A DNA stretch of 64,000 nt, from positions 1-64,000 of the forward strand of contig CANTDX010000006.1 of NCBI GenBank assembly GCA_947652615.1, read 5' to 3'. The stretch comes from an uncultured Dorea sp. Its GTDB lineage: Bacteria > Bacillota > Clostridia > Lachnospirales > Lachnospiraceae. The notes under the pieces were generated by a model that was given only the letters and a program-made list of their open reading frames with translations, was not told the origin of the DNA and did not search any database. Position numbers and translations under genes: made by a program. Each line of letters starts with the position of its first letter. Position 1 is the first letter of the stretch. Positions 54,201-62,793 of the stretch are shown here, in pieces.

Positions 54201-55825
54201 AGGTACGCGCCTATGCCGGAGGGTGCGGATGGGATATGCCGGATAAGGCGTGTCCGGAGTGCGGCAAGCCTCTTAAGAAGGATGGGTTTGATATCCCCTT
54301 TGAGACATTCCTGGGATTCAAGGGGAATAAGGAGCCGGATATCGACCTGAATTTCTCCGGTGATTATCAGAGCCTTGCGCATAAGTATACAGAGGTTATC
54401 TTTGGAGCCGGTCAGACATATCGCGCGGGAACCATTGGAACGCTGGCGGATAAGACGGCGTTCGGCTATGTGAAGAATTATTTTACCGAGCGGGGGCAGG
54501 GGAAGCGTAAGTGCGAGATCGACCGGATCGTGCTTGGATGTACGGGGATCCGGAGGAGTACCGGGCAGCATCCGGGCGGTATCATCGTACTGCCGCTTGG
54601 CGAGGAGATCAATACCTTTACTCCGGTGCAGCATCCGGCTAATGATGTGACGACGGATATCGTGACCACGCATTTTGACTACCATTCCATCGACCATAAC
54701 CTGCTGAAGCTGGATATCCTGGGGCATGATGATCCGACTATGATCAAGACTCTGGAGGAATATATCAATTCACCCGCGATGGACAATGAATACAACGAGA
54801 CGGACAATCGGTTTGTCGCGACGGATATTCCGTTGGATGACCAGGGCGTGATCTCTCTGTTCCACGATACGTCGGCTCTTGGGATCACGCCGGAGGATAT
54901 CGGCGGCTGTCCGGTGGGCTGCCTTGGGATCCCGGAATTTGGAACGGATTTCGTTATCCAGATGGTGGTGGATACCAAGCCGCAGACCTTATCAGACTTA
55001 ATCCGTATCTCTGGGCTGTCCCATGGAACGGACGTGTGGCTTAACAACGCCCAGGAATTGATTAAGAGCGGGAAGGCAACGATCTCTACGGCGATCTGTA
55101 CCCGTGACGATATCATGACATATCTGATCAATAAGGGGATGGACAGCGAGCAGTCCTTCACCATCATGGAGAGGGTCAGGAAAGGAACCGTTGCGAAGGG
55201 CAAATGCAAGGAGTGGCCGCAGTTCAAGGAGGATATGAAGGCGAACGGCATACCGGACTGGTATATCTGGTCCTGTGAGAAGATCAAGTATATGTTCCCC
55301 AAGGCCCATGCGGCGGCCTACGTCATGATGGCCTACCGGATCGCTTACTGTAAGATCAATTATCCCTTAGCCTATTACGGGGCGTATTTCGGGATCCGTG
55401 CGGATGCATTTTCTTATGAGCTGATGTGCCAGGGGAAGGAGAGGCTTAAGTACCATCTCGACGAATATAACAGGCGGGCGGATTCGCTTAGCAAGAAGGA
55501 GCAGGATACGGTGAAAGATATGCGTATCGTGCAGGAGATGTATGCGAGGGGGTATGATTTCACGCCGATGGATATCTACCGGGCGAAGGCGTCGAAGTTC
55601 CTGATCGTAGACGGGAAGCTGATGCCGCCGCTGATCAGCATCGAAGGGTTGGGCGAGAAGGCAGCTGAGGCGGTAGAAGAGGCGTCGAAGGACGGACCGT
55701 ATCTGTCGCTGGATGATTTCCGGCAGAGGACGAAGGCGAGTAAGACGGTGATCGACTATATGGTGAAGCTTGGGATCCTGGAAGGACTGCCAGAGTCGAA
55801 CCAGTTGTCATTATTCGATCTTTAG
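51224..55825 (+). CDS. polC: DNA polymerase III alpha subunit, Gram-positive PolC type
   Basis: 1533 residues. Order: N-terminal domain, a low-complexity Ala/Lys/Gly/Ser linker about 190-275, OB fold, PHP domain split by a DEDDh 3'-5' exonuclease (VVFDLETTGFSP, about 490-655), then the polymerase with a zinc ribbon (CEHCHYSD...CPECGKPL, about 980-1020) and IDLNFSGDYQ-type catalytic acids. Main replicative polymerase of Firmicutes. The linker is longer and richer in Ala/Lys than in Bacillus. Frame intact to the end. Confidence 0.98.
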   Translation: MSKSFFEVFPTLKIDEELGRLFAEVEVSKVTTNSDRDFIKVHLLSRHLIPKKCVFEVERALKEQLFGRSYIQIEVKEQYELSEQYTPENLMNEYFDSFLLELDRRSVVERSMLQNSKYEFREGNILCLTLRDSIVAEGKKESITAYLTDVFQHRFGRPIEVRVLYEEPKESKLKYNEARIKQEVEAILAQSAAVQEERAEGGSQKASEAKAKDAGGSKAEKASGTQPAGASQAPPSGNAGDTANRRQGSPAKEKPFQRSGFGKGSKGGYSYAKRSSDPNMVYGRDFDDEPMELRHVVGEMGEITFRGKVIHFDTREIRNEKTIVMFAVTDFTDTIGVKMFIGNDMLPDLLAEVKMGAFLKIKGVTNIDKFDGELTVSSVAGIKKISDFTEARKDTAPEKRVELHCHTKMSDMDGVTEVQDLLKRAHDWGHKALAITDHGVVQAFTDANHFIERLDKDDPFKVIYGVEGYLVDDLTDVAVNERGQSLNGTFVVFDLETTGFSPIKDKIIEIGAVKVEQGKITDRYSTFVNPRVPIPFQITQLTSITDQMVLEAPDIEAVLPEFLEFVGDAVLVAHNASFDVEFIEQNCRYQDIVPDFTSVDTVAMARILLPTLSKFKLNVVAGALHISLENHHRAVDDAGATAEIFVKFAEMLRDRNVTDLAKLNQFGSNNAGAVKKLPTYHVIILAKNEVGRVNLYTLISKSHLEYYARRPRIPKSELSKYREGLIVGSACEAGELYQAILNEKPEERIAKIVNFYDYLEIQPLGNNRFMIASDKITRVQDEEDLKDLNRRIVELGERFNKPVVATCDVHFMDPDDEVYRRIIMAGKGFSDADNQSPLFLRTTEEMLEEFEYLGSAKAREIVIDNPNRIADMVEKITPVRPDKCPPVIPDSDKLLREICYQKAHSMYGQELPPVVTERLERELNSIISNGFAVMYIIAQKLVWKSNEDGYLVGSRGSVGSSFVATMAGITEVNPLSPHYYCEHCHYSDFDSEEVRAYAGGCGWDMPDKACPECGKPLKKDGFDIPFETFLGFKGNKEPDIDLNFSGDYQSLAHKYTEVIFGAGQTYRAGTIGTLADKTAFGYVKNYFTERGQGKRKCEIDRIVLGCTGIRRSTGQHPGGIIVLPLGEEINTFTPVQHPANDVTTDIVTTHFDYHSIDHNLLKLDILGHDDPTMIKTLEEYINSPAMDNEYNETDNRFVATDIPLDDQGVISLFHDTSALGITPEDIGGCPVGCLGIPEFGTDFVIQMVVDTKPQTLSDLIRISGLSHGTDVWLNNAQELIKSGKATISTAICTRDDIMTYLINKGMDSEQSFTIMERVRKGTVAKGKCKEWPQFKEDMKANGIPDWYIWSCEKIKYMFPKAHAAAYVMMAYRIAYCKINYPLAYYGAYFGIRADAFSYELMCQGKERLKYHLDEYNRRADSLSKKEQDTVKDMRIVQEMYARGYDFTPMDIYRAKASKFLIVDGKLMPPLISIEGLGEKAAEAVEEASKDGPYLSLDDFRQRTKASKTVIDYMVKLGILEGLPESNQLSLFDL

Positions 55826-55884
55826 CAATAAAAAAGTTTCTTTAGAAAGCTTCTTCCTCTCATGCCGGTGTTTGTGTTCTAACA

Positions 55885-56370
55885 TTAGACTAGTACGTTC
55901 TGCTTACAGGAATATTCGTCCACGTCTACACGGATGACCGTGACGGCTTTCTCAAGCTTGGGATTGGTCTCGAATTCTGAGAAGTCTCTTCCGGTCTGAT
56001 GCTTCATGATGACAGCTAGCGCCATTAACTTCTCGTCTGGCTCTGAGACGATCGCAGCCTTGCCGCTTCCGATGATACTGGCATAGCGATAACTATATTG
56101 GCATGCCAGTGTCCCTTCCGTAAGCTCATGGCCGCAGTCCAGTTCGATGCCGACCGCGGGATTGGAGCTGATCAGTTTAAGCTTGCGTCCTTCCCTTGCT
56201 CCATGGAAATATAGGATAAGACGGCCATCCTCGAAGCGGAATCCATAGTTCATCGGCACGATATAGACTCGTCTGTTCTCGTCAGTCATTCCAAGCCTGC
56301 ATACCTTGCAAGACATAAGGATCTCCTGAATCCTGTCCATATCCTTAACTTCTCTGTCTGTTCTTCTCAT
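55885..56370 (-). CDS. Pyridoxamine-5'-phosphate-oxidase-like flavin protein
   Basis: 161 residues with AAGGAG upstream on the minus strand. Split-barrel flavin-binding fold: CRLGMTDENRRVYIVPMNYGFRFEDGRLILYFHGAREGRKLKLI. This group includes NimA-type nitroimidazole reductases and FMN- or F420-binding proteins; the substrate cannot be told. Single gene, transcribed away from iorA. Confidence 0.87.
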   Translation of the reverse strand: MRRTDREVKDMDRIQEILMSCKVCRLGMTDENRRVYIVPMNYGFRFEDGRLILYFHGAREGRKLKLISSNPAVGIELDCGHELTEGTLACQYSYRYASIIGSGKAAIVSEPDEKLMALAVIMKHQTGRDFSEFETNPKLEKAVTVIRVDVDEYSCKQNVLV

Positions 56371-56496
56371 CTTGGTTTCTCCTTAATTCTTAAAGTTTCT
56401 CCGTAATATTCTACAGTAGATGCTTCTCCATTTCAATTTCAATTTAGGAAAAATGTTGAATTCTATAAATTAATGATTTAATCCGTGAAAGCAATA

Positions 56497-56505
56497 TGTT
56501 ATACT
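56497..56505 (+). promoter_or_regulatory. Extended -10 promoter of the iorA operon
   Basis: TGTTATACT in an AT-rich gap between the divergent flavin-protein and iorA genes, 64 bases before the ATG. Confidence 0.6.
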
Positions 56506-56568
56506 AAAAAAGTGTTTCAAAGAAACATGTTTTGGGCTTCTAAGAAATACGAAAGGAAGGACGATAGA

Positions 56569-58323
56569 ATGTCAGAAATGAAGAAAGTTATTATGCTGGG
56601 CAATGAAGCTATTGCCAGAGGCGCCTATGAGGCAGGAGTCAAGGTATCTGCCGCGTATCCGGGTACACCAAGCACCGAGATCAGCGAGTATCTGGTACAG
56701 TACAAGGACGATCTGTACTGTGAGTGGTCCCCCAATGAGAAGGTAGCAGCCGAGGTGGCGGTCGGAGCGTCTGTAGTCGGAGTGCGAGCCATGTGCTGTA
56801 TGAAGCATGTTGGGTTCAATGTGGCGGCGGATCCGGCATACACGGTATCTTATATGGGAGTGAACGGCGGTCTTGTCATTGTAGTGGCGGATGACCCGGG
56901 GCTCTACAGCTCCCAGAACGAACAAGATACCAGGATGGTGGCGCGGGCGGCACAGCTCCCAGTGCTGGAACCGGCAGACAGTTCAGAAGCGAAGGAGTTC
57001 ATGAAGCAGGCATTTGAATTGAGCGAGCAGTTCGACCGTCCCTTCGTGTTCCGCACGACTACCAGGCTTGCACATTCCCAGGGAGTCGTGGAACTGAGGG
57101 AGCGTAAGCAAATAGAGGATAAGCCCTATGAGAAAGATATCCGCAAGACTGTCATGATGCCGGGCAATGCCAAGCTTCGGCATATTGAGATAGAGAAGCG
57201 TAACCTGGAGCTTGCCGAAGCAGCCAATACTCTCCCCATTAACAAGGTGGAGATGAAGGATACGAAGATCGGAGTCATTACCAGCGGGATTCCTTACCAG
57301 TATGTGAAGGAAGCGCTGCCGGACGCTTCGGTGCTGAAGCTTGGAATGGTTAATCCGCTGCCAAGGAAGCTGATCGAAGATTTTGCCTCCAGGGTAGAAG
57401 AATTATATATTATAGAGGAATTAGACCCAGTGATCGAAGAACAGGTGAAGTCCTGGGGAATCAGGGCCGTGGGGAAGGAGATCTTCACGGTGCAGGGAGA
57501 ATACAGCGCCAACATGATCCGCAGGGCAGTTCTTGGAGAGGAGCCAAACTTTAAGACGCCTGCACAGGTTCCGGTAAGACCGCCTATCCTGTGTCCGGGA
57601 TGCCCTCACAGGAGCGTCTACTATGTGGTGAAGAAGTTAGGGCTTCATGTGGCGGGAGATATCGGATGTTATACGCTGGGAGCCGTTGCACCGCTTGGCG
57701 TGGTCGACACGACGGTCTGTATGGGTTCCAGCATCTCCAGCCTTCACGGCATGGAGAAGGCCAAAGGGAAAGATTACATAAAGAACTGGGTTGCAGCCAT
57801 CGGAGATTCCACCTTCCTGCATACGGGTATCAATTCCCTGATGAACATGGTATATAACAATGCCACCGGTACGGTTCTGATTCTGGACAATTCGACGACC
57901 GGAATGACCGGGCATCAGGATCATGCGGCGACCGGCAGGACCCTGCAGGGAGATCCGGCTTATGCCATTGATATCCAGGGGCTTTGCCGGGCTGTCGGCG
58001 TGAAGCATGTGACCGAGGTCAACGCATTCGATCTTGAGACGCTGGAGAAGACGATCAAGGAAGAGACGGCGAGAGACGAAGTCTCTGTGATCATCACGAA
58101 GACGCCTTGTGTATTGCTCAGCAAAGGAAAGAAACCGTTGTACATCGCACATGAAGACAAGTGCAGGAAATGCGGCATGTGTATGAAGCCGGGATGTCCC
58201 GCCATGACAAGAAGAGAGAACGGGAGCATCCGCATTGACGACACCATGTGTACCGGCTGCGGGCTTTGCATGGATCTGTGCAGATTCGGGGCTATAGAAT
58301 TAGTAAAGGCAGGTGACAGATAA
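56569..58323 (+). CDS. iorA: Indolepyruvate:ferredoxin oxidoreductase, alpha subunit
   Basis: 584 residues from ATG 56569 (AAAGGAAGG upstream). Thiamine-diphosphate enzyme that oxidatively decarboxylates aryl pyruvates to aryl-acetyl-CoA and reduces ferredoxin. Pyrimidine-binding domain first (AAYPGTPSTEISEYL), then the TPP-binding half (CPGCPHRSVYYVVKKLG, GDIGCYTLGA, GDSTFLHTGI), ending in a two-cluster ferredoxin domain (CRKCGMCMKPGCP, CTGCGLCMDLCRFGAIE). Overlaps iorB by one base. Confidence 0.97.
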   Translation: MSEMKKVIMLGNEAIARGAYEAGVKVSAAYPGTPSTEISEYLVQYKDDLYCEWSPNEKVAAEVAVGASVVGVRAMCCMKHVGFNVAADPAYTVSYMGVNGGLVIVVADDPGLYSSQNEQDTRMVARAAQLPVLEPADSSEAKEFMKQAFELSEQFDRPFVFRTTTRLAHSQGVVELRERKQIEDKPYEKDIRKTVMMPGNAKLRHIEIEKRNLELAEAANTLPINKVEMKDTKIGVITSGIPYQYVKEALPDASVLKLGMVNPLPRKLIEDFASRVEELYIIEELDPVIEEQVKSWGIRAVGKEIFTVQGEYSANMIRRAVLGEEPNFKTPAQVPVRPPILCPGCPHRSVYYVVKKLGLHVAGDIGCYTLGAVAPLGVVDTTVCMGSSISSLHGMEKAKGKDYIKNWVAAIGDSTFLHTGINSLMNMVYNNATGTVLILDNSTTGMTGHQDHAATGRTLQGDPAYAIDIQGLCRAVGVKHVTEVNAFDLETLEKTIKEETARDEVSVIITKTPCVLLSKGKKPLYIAHEDKCRKCGMCMKPGCPAMTRRENGSIRIDDTMCTGCGLCMDLCRFGAIELVKAGDR

Positions 58324-58901
58324 TGGCGGCGAAGAATATTATGATCGTCGGAGTCGGAGGGCAGGGTACGCTTCTGACCAGCAGGATATTGGGCGGGCTT
58401 GCCACCGCAGGCGGATATGATGTGAAGCTCTCGGAGGTACACGGAATGGCGCAGAGAGGCGGAAGCGTGGTGACATTCGTCCGCTATGGAGAGAAAGTGG
58501 CGGAGCCGATCGTGGAGGAAGGACAGGCAGACGTGCTGATCGCTTTTGAGAGGTTAGAAGCTCTTAGGTATGCGCATTTCCTCAAAGAAGACGGAGCGCT
58601 GATCGTCAACGACTGGCGGATCGATCCGATACCGGTCGTGATTGGTGCGGCCGAGTATCCGGAAGGAATTATTGAGACTTTGAAAAAAGATTACAAGGTC
58701 TATACGGTAAATGCGACAGAAGAATCGAAGAAGCTTGGCAATCCCAGAGTGTTCAATCTGATCGTCCTGGGAATTGCAGCGCAGCATATGGATTTTACTG
58801 TAGAAGAGTGGTATGACGTGATTGAGCGCACCGTACCGCCCAAGACGATCGATATCAACAAAAAGGCCTTTGACGTGGGCTATCATCTTGTGTCTGAGTG
58901 A
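58323..58901 (+). CDS. iorB: Indolepyruvate:ferredoxin oxidoreductase, beta subunit
   Basis: 192 residues. The gamma-type pyruvate-ferredoxin-oxidoreductase domain is complete: IVGVGGQGTLLTSRILGGL, SEVHGMAQRGGSVVTFVRYG. Partner of IorA. Followed after 21 bases by the phenylacetate-CoA ligase gene, which would use the CoA thioester product. Confidence 0.96.
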   Translation: MAAKNIMIVGVGGQGTLLTSRILGGLATAGGYDVKLSEVHGMAQRGGSVVTFVRYGEKVAEPIVEEGQADVLIAFERLEALRYAHFLKEDGALIVNDWRIDPIPVVIGAAEYPEGIIETLKKDYKVYTVNATEESKKLGNPRVFNLIVLGIAAQHMDFTVEEWYDVIERTVPPKTIDINKKAFDVGYHLVSE

Positions 58902-58922
58902 TTGGGAAAGGAGTATGAAAAT

Positions 58923-60254
58923 ATGGCGAAAATAGCATTAGAGAACTGGAATGAGACGATCAGAGATCCGAAGATCGAGTGTATGAGCAGAGACGAGATG
59001 AGCGCTCTTCAGGGGGAGCGTCTCGTGAAGCAGGTGAAGAATGTATACGAGCATGTGGAATTCTACCGTAAGAAAATGGATGGGCTGGGAGTAGAGCCGG
59101 GCGATATTAAAGGAATCGAAGATATCACCAAGCTTCCGTTCACGACCAAGGAAGATCTGAGGGATAATTATCCCTTCGGACTTCTCGCGGTTCCAAAGGA
59201 GAAGATCGCCAGGGTACAGGGAACATCCGGGACGACCGGCAAGCTTACCCTTGCTTCATACACGCAGAATGACGTGGACGTGTGGGGAGAATGCGTGGCA
59301 AGGGGTCTTACTATGGCGGGACTGAATTCGTCAGACCGCATTCATGTATGCTATGGTTACGGGCTGTTCACCGGAGGAATGGGGCTTGACCTTGGGGCAC
59401 AGGCTCTTGGGGCGATGGCGATCCCCATGTCTTCCGGCAATACCAAGCGTCAGTTGATGTGTATGGAGGATTTCGGTGCAACTGCATTCGCATGTACGCC
59501 GTCTTATGCGCTTTATCTTGCAGAAGCGGCGCAGGAAGCCGGAGTCGTAGACCGTCTTCAGATCAGGGCAAGCATCAACGGTGCAGAGCCGTGGACGGAT
59601 GAGATGCGCAAGAAGATCGAGGATATCTTACATATCAACAGCTTCGATATCTATGGTCTGTGTGAGATTACGGGACCGGGCGTTGCCATGGATTGTATCC
59701 ATCACAAGGGGCTCCACGTATATGAGGATTATTTCTATCCGGAGATCCTGAACCCGGCAGACCAGTCTGCATGCGGGGACGGCGAGACGGGAGAGCTTGT
59801 ATTCACGACCCTGGCCAAAGAAGGTATGCCGCTTCTCCGTTACAGAACGAAGGATCTTACCAGTATGGAGCATAGTATCTGTGAATGTGGGAGAACACTT
59901 CCAAGGATCCAGAAGTTCACCGGACGTACGGACGATATGAAGGTCATCCGCGGCGTCAATGTATTCCCGACACAGGTAGAGACCGCGCTTCTGTCCATGG
60001 GCGGCGGCGTAGCACCTCACTATATGCTGATCGTTGACAGGGAGAACAACCTGGATGTCCTGACTGTAATGGTAGAAGTAGACGAGAAATATTTCTCAGA
60101 TGAGATCCGTAAGCTGGACAGTCTGAAGAATAAGGTCGGAGCGGTTCTGAAGCAGGCGCTGGGCGTATCTGTAAGAGTGAAGCTTGTCGAGCCCAAGACG
60201 ATCCAGAGAAGCGAAGGCAAAGCAAAACGTGTCATTGATAACAGAGAGCTGTAA
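58923..60254 (+). CDS. paaK: Phenylacetate-CoA ligase
   Basis: 443 residues from ATG 58923 (AAAGGAG upstream; the TTG at 58902 lies in front of it). Adenylate-forming enzyme: GTSGTTGKLTL P-loop, FDIYGLCEITGPGVAMDC, YRTKDLT and the C-terminal RSEGKAKRVID. It interconverts aryl-acetate, CoA and ATP with aryl-acetyl-CoA. Next to iorAB it most plausibly runs towards aryl-acetate, conserving energy, as in archaeal and clostridial aromatic amino-acid fermentation. Confidence 0.95.
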   Translation: MAKIALENWNETIRDPKIECMSRDEMSALQGERLVKQVKNVYEHVEFYRKKMDGLGVEPGDIKGIEDITKLPFTTKEDLRDNYPFGLLAVPKEKIARVQGTSGTTGKLTLASYTQNDVDVWGECVARGLTMAGLNSSDRIHVCYGYGLFTGGMGLDLGAQALGAMAIPMSSGNTKRQLMCMEDFGATAFACTPSYALYLAEAAQEAGVVDRLQIRASINGAEPWTDEMRKKIEDILHINSFDIYGLCEITGPGVAMDCIHHKGLHVYEDYFYPEILNPADQSACGDGETGELVFTTLAKEGMPLLRYRTKDLTSMEHSICECGRTLPRIQKFTGRTDDMKVIRGVNVFPTQVETALLSMGGGVAPHYMLIVDRENNLDVLTVMVEVDEKYFSDEIRKLDSLKNKVGAVLKQALGVSVRVKLVEPKTIQRSEGKAKRVIDNREL

Positions 60255-60269
60255 GAGGAGGTAGATACC

Positions 60270-60713
60270 ATGGGTGTAAGCAATACAATTCAGCAATTGT
60301 CAGTTTTTTTGGAGAACAGAGAAGGACGTCTTGATGATGTATTAAAGGTTCTGGCAGAAAAGGATGTGAATATCGTGGCTCTGAGCCTTGCGGACACTTC
60401 CGACTATGGAATGCTGCGTATGATCGTTTCCGATCCTGCTAAGGGGCGTCAGGCGCTTAAGGAGGCAGGAATTACGGCGATGCTCACCGACGTGGTAGCG
60501 CTTCGGGTGCCGCATGCGACAGGATCGTTGAGCAAGGCCATGCATCAGATCGTAGAAGGCAAGGTCAACGTAGAATATATGTATGCATTTGCCAATGGAA
60601 ATGACGCTGCGGCAGTATTGAAGAGCGATGCTCCTGAGAGGGTGGTCGACATCCTGAAGGGCAGCGGCTTCGATGTATACAGCGCCGGCGAGGCATATCG
60701 CGCCAATCAGTAA
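60270..60713 (+). CDS. ACT-domain protein
   Basis: 147 residues with two ACT-like halves (QQLSVFLENREGRLDDVLKVLAEKDVNIVALSLADTSDYGM, and a C-terminal copy). ACT domains bind amino acids; this stand-alone form usually follows paaK/iorAB genes and probably senses an aromatic amino acid or product. Good GAGGAGG site and 15-base spacing place it in the iorA operon. Confidence 0.92.
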   Translation: MGVSNTIQQLSVFLENREGRLDDVLKVLAEKDVNIVALSLADTSDYGMLRMIVSDPAKGRQALKEAGITAMLTDVVALRVPHATGSLSKAMHQIVEGKVNVEYMYAFANGNDAAAVLKSDAPERVVDILKGSGFDVYSAGEAYRANQ

Positions 60714-60730
60714 ATCTGAACAGATCTAAG

Positions 60731-60765
60731 GGGTACGGGAAACTTCCTGTACCCTATTGCTTTTC
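60731..60765 (+). terminator. Terminator of the iorA operon
   Basis: GGGTACGGGAA (60731-60741) pairs with TTCCTGTACCC (60744-60754) through 11 bp with one G-T wobble, then a T-rich stretch. The loop is very short, so the stem probably opens at the top. Confidence 0.75.
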
Positions 60766-60785
60766 ATTTATGCAGCGTGTATAAT
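60757..60785 (+). promoter_or_regulatory. Ferritin promoter
   Basis: TTGCTT (60757-60762), 17 bp, TATAAT (60780-60785), overlapping the end of the preceding terminator. Confidence 0.75.
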
Positions 60786-60820
60786 AGACGAGTATTATTT
60801 AACAAAGGAGGATATATAGC

Positions 60821-61333
60821 ATGCTAGATAAAAAAGTAGTAGAATTACTGAATCAGCAGGTGAATAAAGAGTTCTATTCTGCATATCTGTATCTGGATTT
60901 TTCTAATTATTATTATGACCACGGATTAGATGGATTTGGCAACTGGTATAAGATCCAGGCGCAGGAGGAGAGAGACCACGCCATGCTGTTCATCCAGTAT
61001 TTGCAGAATAACGGAGAGAAGGTAGAGTTAGAGGCGATCGACAAGCCGGGAGTTTCTTTAGAGAGCGCGAAGGCTGTGCTTGCGGAAGGACTGAAGCACG
61101 AGCAGTATGTGACGAGCCTGATCCACACCATCTATGATGCGGCATATTCTGTGAAGGATTTCCGTACCATGCAGTTCTTAGATTGGTTTGTGAAGGAACA
61201 GGGAGAGGAAGAGACGAATGCGGATAATCTGGTGAAGAAGTTCGAGCTGTTCGGCGACGATCCTAAGAGCCTCTATATGCTGGATAATGAGCTTGGGGCG
61301 CGTGTGTACTCCGCACCGTCGCTGGTACTTTAA
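60821..61333 (+). CDS. Ferritin, non-haem iron storage protein
   Basis: 170 residues. Four-helix bundle with ferroxidase ligands visible in NKEFYSAYLYLDFSNYY, QAQEERDHAMLFIQYL and the C-terminal half (EQGEEETNADNLVKKFEL). Forms a 24-subunit cage oxidising and storing iron, also limiting oxygen stress. Perfect AAAGGAGG site and a strong promoter. Followed by a BFD-like gene that may help release iron. Confidence 0.96.
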   Translation: MLDKKVVELLNQQVNKEFYSAYLYLDFSNYYYDHGLDGFGNWYKIQAQEERDHAMLFIQYLQNNGEKVELEAIDKPGVSLESAKAVLAEGLKHEQYVTSLIHTIYDAAYSVKDFRTMQFLDWFVKEQGEEETNADNLVKKFELFGDDPKSLYMLDNELGARVYSAPSLVL

Positions 61334-61335
61334 TC

Positions 61336-61521
61336 ATGAACCGTAGGAAAGTGATCTGTTCATGCCGGAATGTGACGAAAGGCGATATCGCGGATGCGGT
61401 GAAAGACGGCGCCGATTCCTTCAAGCAGGTGAAGAAGCTGACAAAGGTCGGAAAAGGCTGCGGCAAGTGTAAGAAGAAGGCTAAGAAGCTGACGAAGAAA
61501 TTATTAAAAGAAAGGGCATGA
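61336..61521 (+). CDS. BFD-like [2Fe-2S]-binding small protein
   Basis: 61 residues. VICSCRNVTKGDIADAVKDGADSF and VGKGCGKCKKKAK give the CXC...CXXC ligands of the bacterioferritin-associated ferredoxin family. The C-terminal 20 residues are almost half lysine. It begins two bases after the ferritin stop and has no clear ribosome binding site, so it is probably translationally coupled. Likely electron donor for iron release from the ferritin. Confidence 0.85.
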   Translation: MNRRKVICSCRNVTKGDIADAVKDGADSFKQVKKLTKVGKGCGKCKKKAKKLTKKLLKERA

Positions 61522-62270
61522 TGGCTGTGGACAAGAGGAAACAGACGCTTGAGAAGCTGCGAAGTTCGGAGGCGGTTTATGTTCTGATGTCCGGCGGAAC
61601 GAAGCTGCCCTATGTAGAATGTGACTCTGATACATATGACGATCAGATTCTGGTATTCTGCAGAGAAGCGGACGCAAGGAACAGGATGGCGGCGCTTATA
61701 GCTGAGAAGAATCCTGTACAGACCGTTAAGGTTGAGAAGAAGAGCTTTCTGATATTTTACACAAGCCTGTATCCTATGGGGGTGAACTGTATCGTAGTGG
61801 ACGACGGAACTTCGGAGAGGATTGCGGTGCAGTTGAATGAACTGATCTCAAGGAACAGCCCGGATCAGCTTCCCAAGGGTCAGGTATGGGTGGAGAACCC
61901 GGCTTTGAACCTTACCGCGATCTATTTCATGCAGGAACTTCACAAGAACCGCGGACAAGGTATGACAGAAGAGATGAAGGAATTGTACGAAGAGATGATG
62001 GCTCATCTCGGACGCGGGCGGTTTATCTTCGCGGTCAGGAAAGACAAGGGGATTCCGGCGCTTAAGGGGAAGGACGGAGAGCTGTACCAGCCGCTTTTTA
62101 CGGATATCCAGGAATTCGGGAAATTCAACAGACAGAACCAGTTCCGTGCGATGGTAGTTGAAGCAGATAAGATCCTGAACCTGATACCGGCAGGAAGCGC
62201 CGGCATTGTGCTTAACCCCATGGGAGTCAACGTCCAGTTTAAGATGGCGAAGACATCACAGAATCAATAG
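61518..62270 (+). CDS. SseB-family protein
   Basis: 250 residues; ATG 61518 overlaps the previous stop. The N-terminal half resembles SseB N-terminal domains (EAVYVLMSGGTKLPYVE), and the C-terminal half repeats that type of fold (KGKDGELYQPLFTDIQEFGKFN, PAGSAGIVLNPMGVN). Family function in Firmicutes is not clear. A strong terminator follows. Confidence 0.8.
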   Translation: MMAVDKRKQTLEKLRSSEAVYVLMSGGTKLPYVECDSDTYDDQILVFCREADARNRMAALIAEKNPVQTVKVEKKSFLIFYTSLYPMGVNCIVVDDGTSERIAVQLNELISRNSPDQLPKGQVWVENPALNLTAIYFMQELHKNRGQGMTEEMKELYEEMMAHLGRGRFIFAVRKDKGIPALKGKDGELYQPLFTDIQEFGKFNRQNQFRAMVVEADKILNLIPAGSAGIVLNPMGVNVQFKMAKTSQNQ

Positions 62271-62294
62271 AATGAATAGAACTCCGGAAAGTGA

Positions 62295-62327
62295 AAAAGA
62301 CCAGATAACTGAGTTACCTGGTCTTTT
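62295..62327 (+). terminator. Terminator after the SseB-like gene
   Basis: AAAAGACCAG (62295-62304) / CTGGTCTTTT (62318-62327), with a further TAACT/AGTTA inner stem. Confidence 0.88.
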
Positions 62328-62429
62328 CCATAACCTCAATTACATGTAGTGCTTTTAGATATCTAAATCATGTAGCTATTTAATATATAAAAGGTACATT
62401 TAATTTACGATTAAAAGAATTGCATTAAA

Positions 62430-62627
62430 TTAAATCTTTGTTACATTCACGGCTTGAGGTCCCTTGGATCCCTCAGTTACATCGTACTCAACATCCTGAC
62501 CCTCATCCAAAGACTTGAAGCCTTCCATGTTCAACCCGGAGTAGTGTACGAATACATCATTGCCGGTTTCATCAGAAATGAAACCATAACCCTTTTGGTT
62601 GTTGAACCATTTCACTGTACCTTTCAT
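62430..62627 (-). CDS. Cold-shock domain protein
   Basis: 65 residues: [32 protein letters not shown] carries both RNA-binding motifs (KGYGFI and VFVHY). Small OB-fold RNA chaperone. Transcribed on the minus strand from a promoter at 62700-62728, giving a leader of about 65 bases. Confidence 0.97.
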   Translation of the reverse strand: MKGTVKWFNNQKGYGFISDETGNDVFVHYSGLNMEGFKSLDEGQDVEYDVTEGSKGPQAVNVTKI

Positions 62628-62699
62628 GACAATACCTCCATAATAAAATTAATTAGAAACACTGCATCCATAAAACAAATCTATAGATAACTGTTTTAT

Positions 62700-62728
62700 A
62701 GACTAGCATATAATTATAAAAGCGTCAA
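62700..62728 (-). promoter_or_regulatory. Promoter of the cold-shock gene
   Basis: On the minus strand TTGACG, 17-bp spacer ending TGC, then TAGTCT (extended -10). Plus coordinates: -35 at 62723-62728, -10 at 62700-62705. Confidence 0.55.
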
Positions 62729-62793
62729 TAGATTTAGCAATCTTTTTACTATTTTTTTGGGAAAAAACGGTTTTTTAAGGGATATCATTTCAC

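Noticed and set aside
55826-55884. Possible terminator after polC
   Set aside because: AAGTTTCTTTAGAAAGCTT is only an imperfect, AT-rich hairpin with a bulge; too weak to list as a feature.
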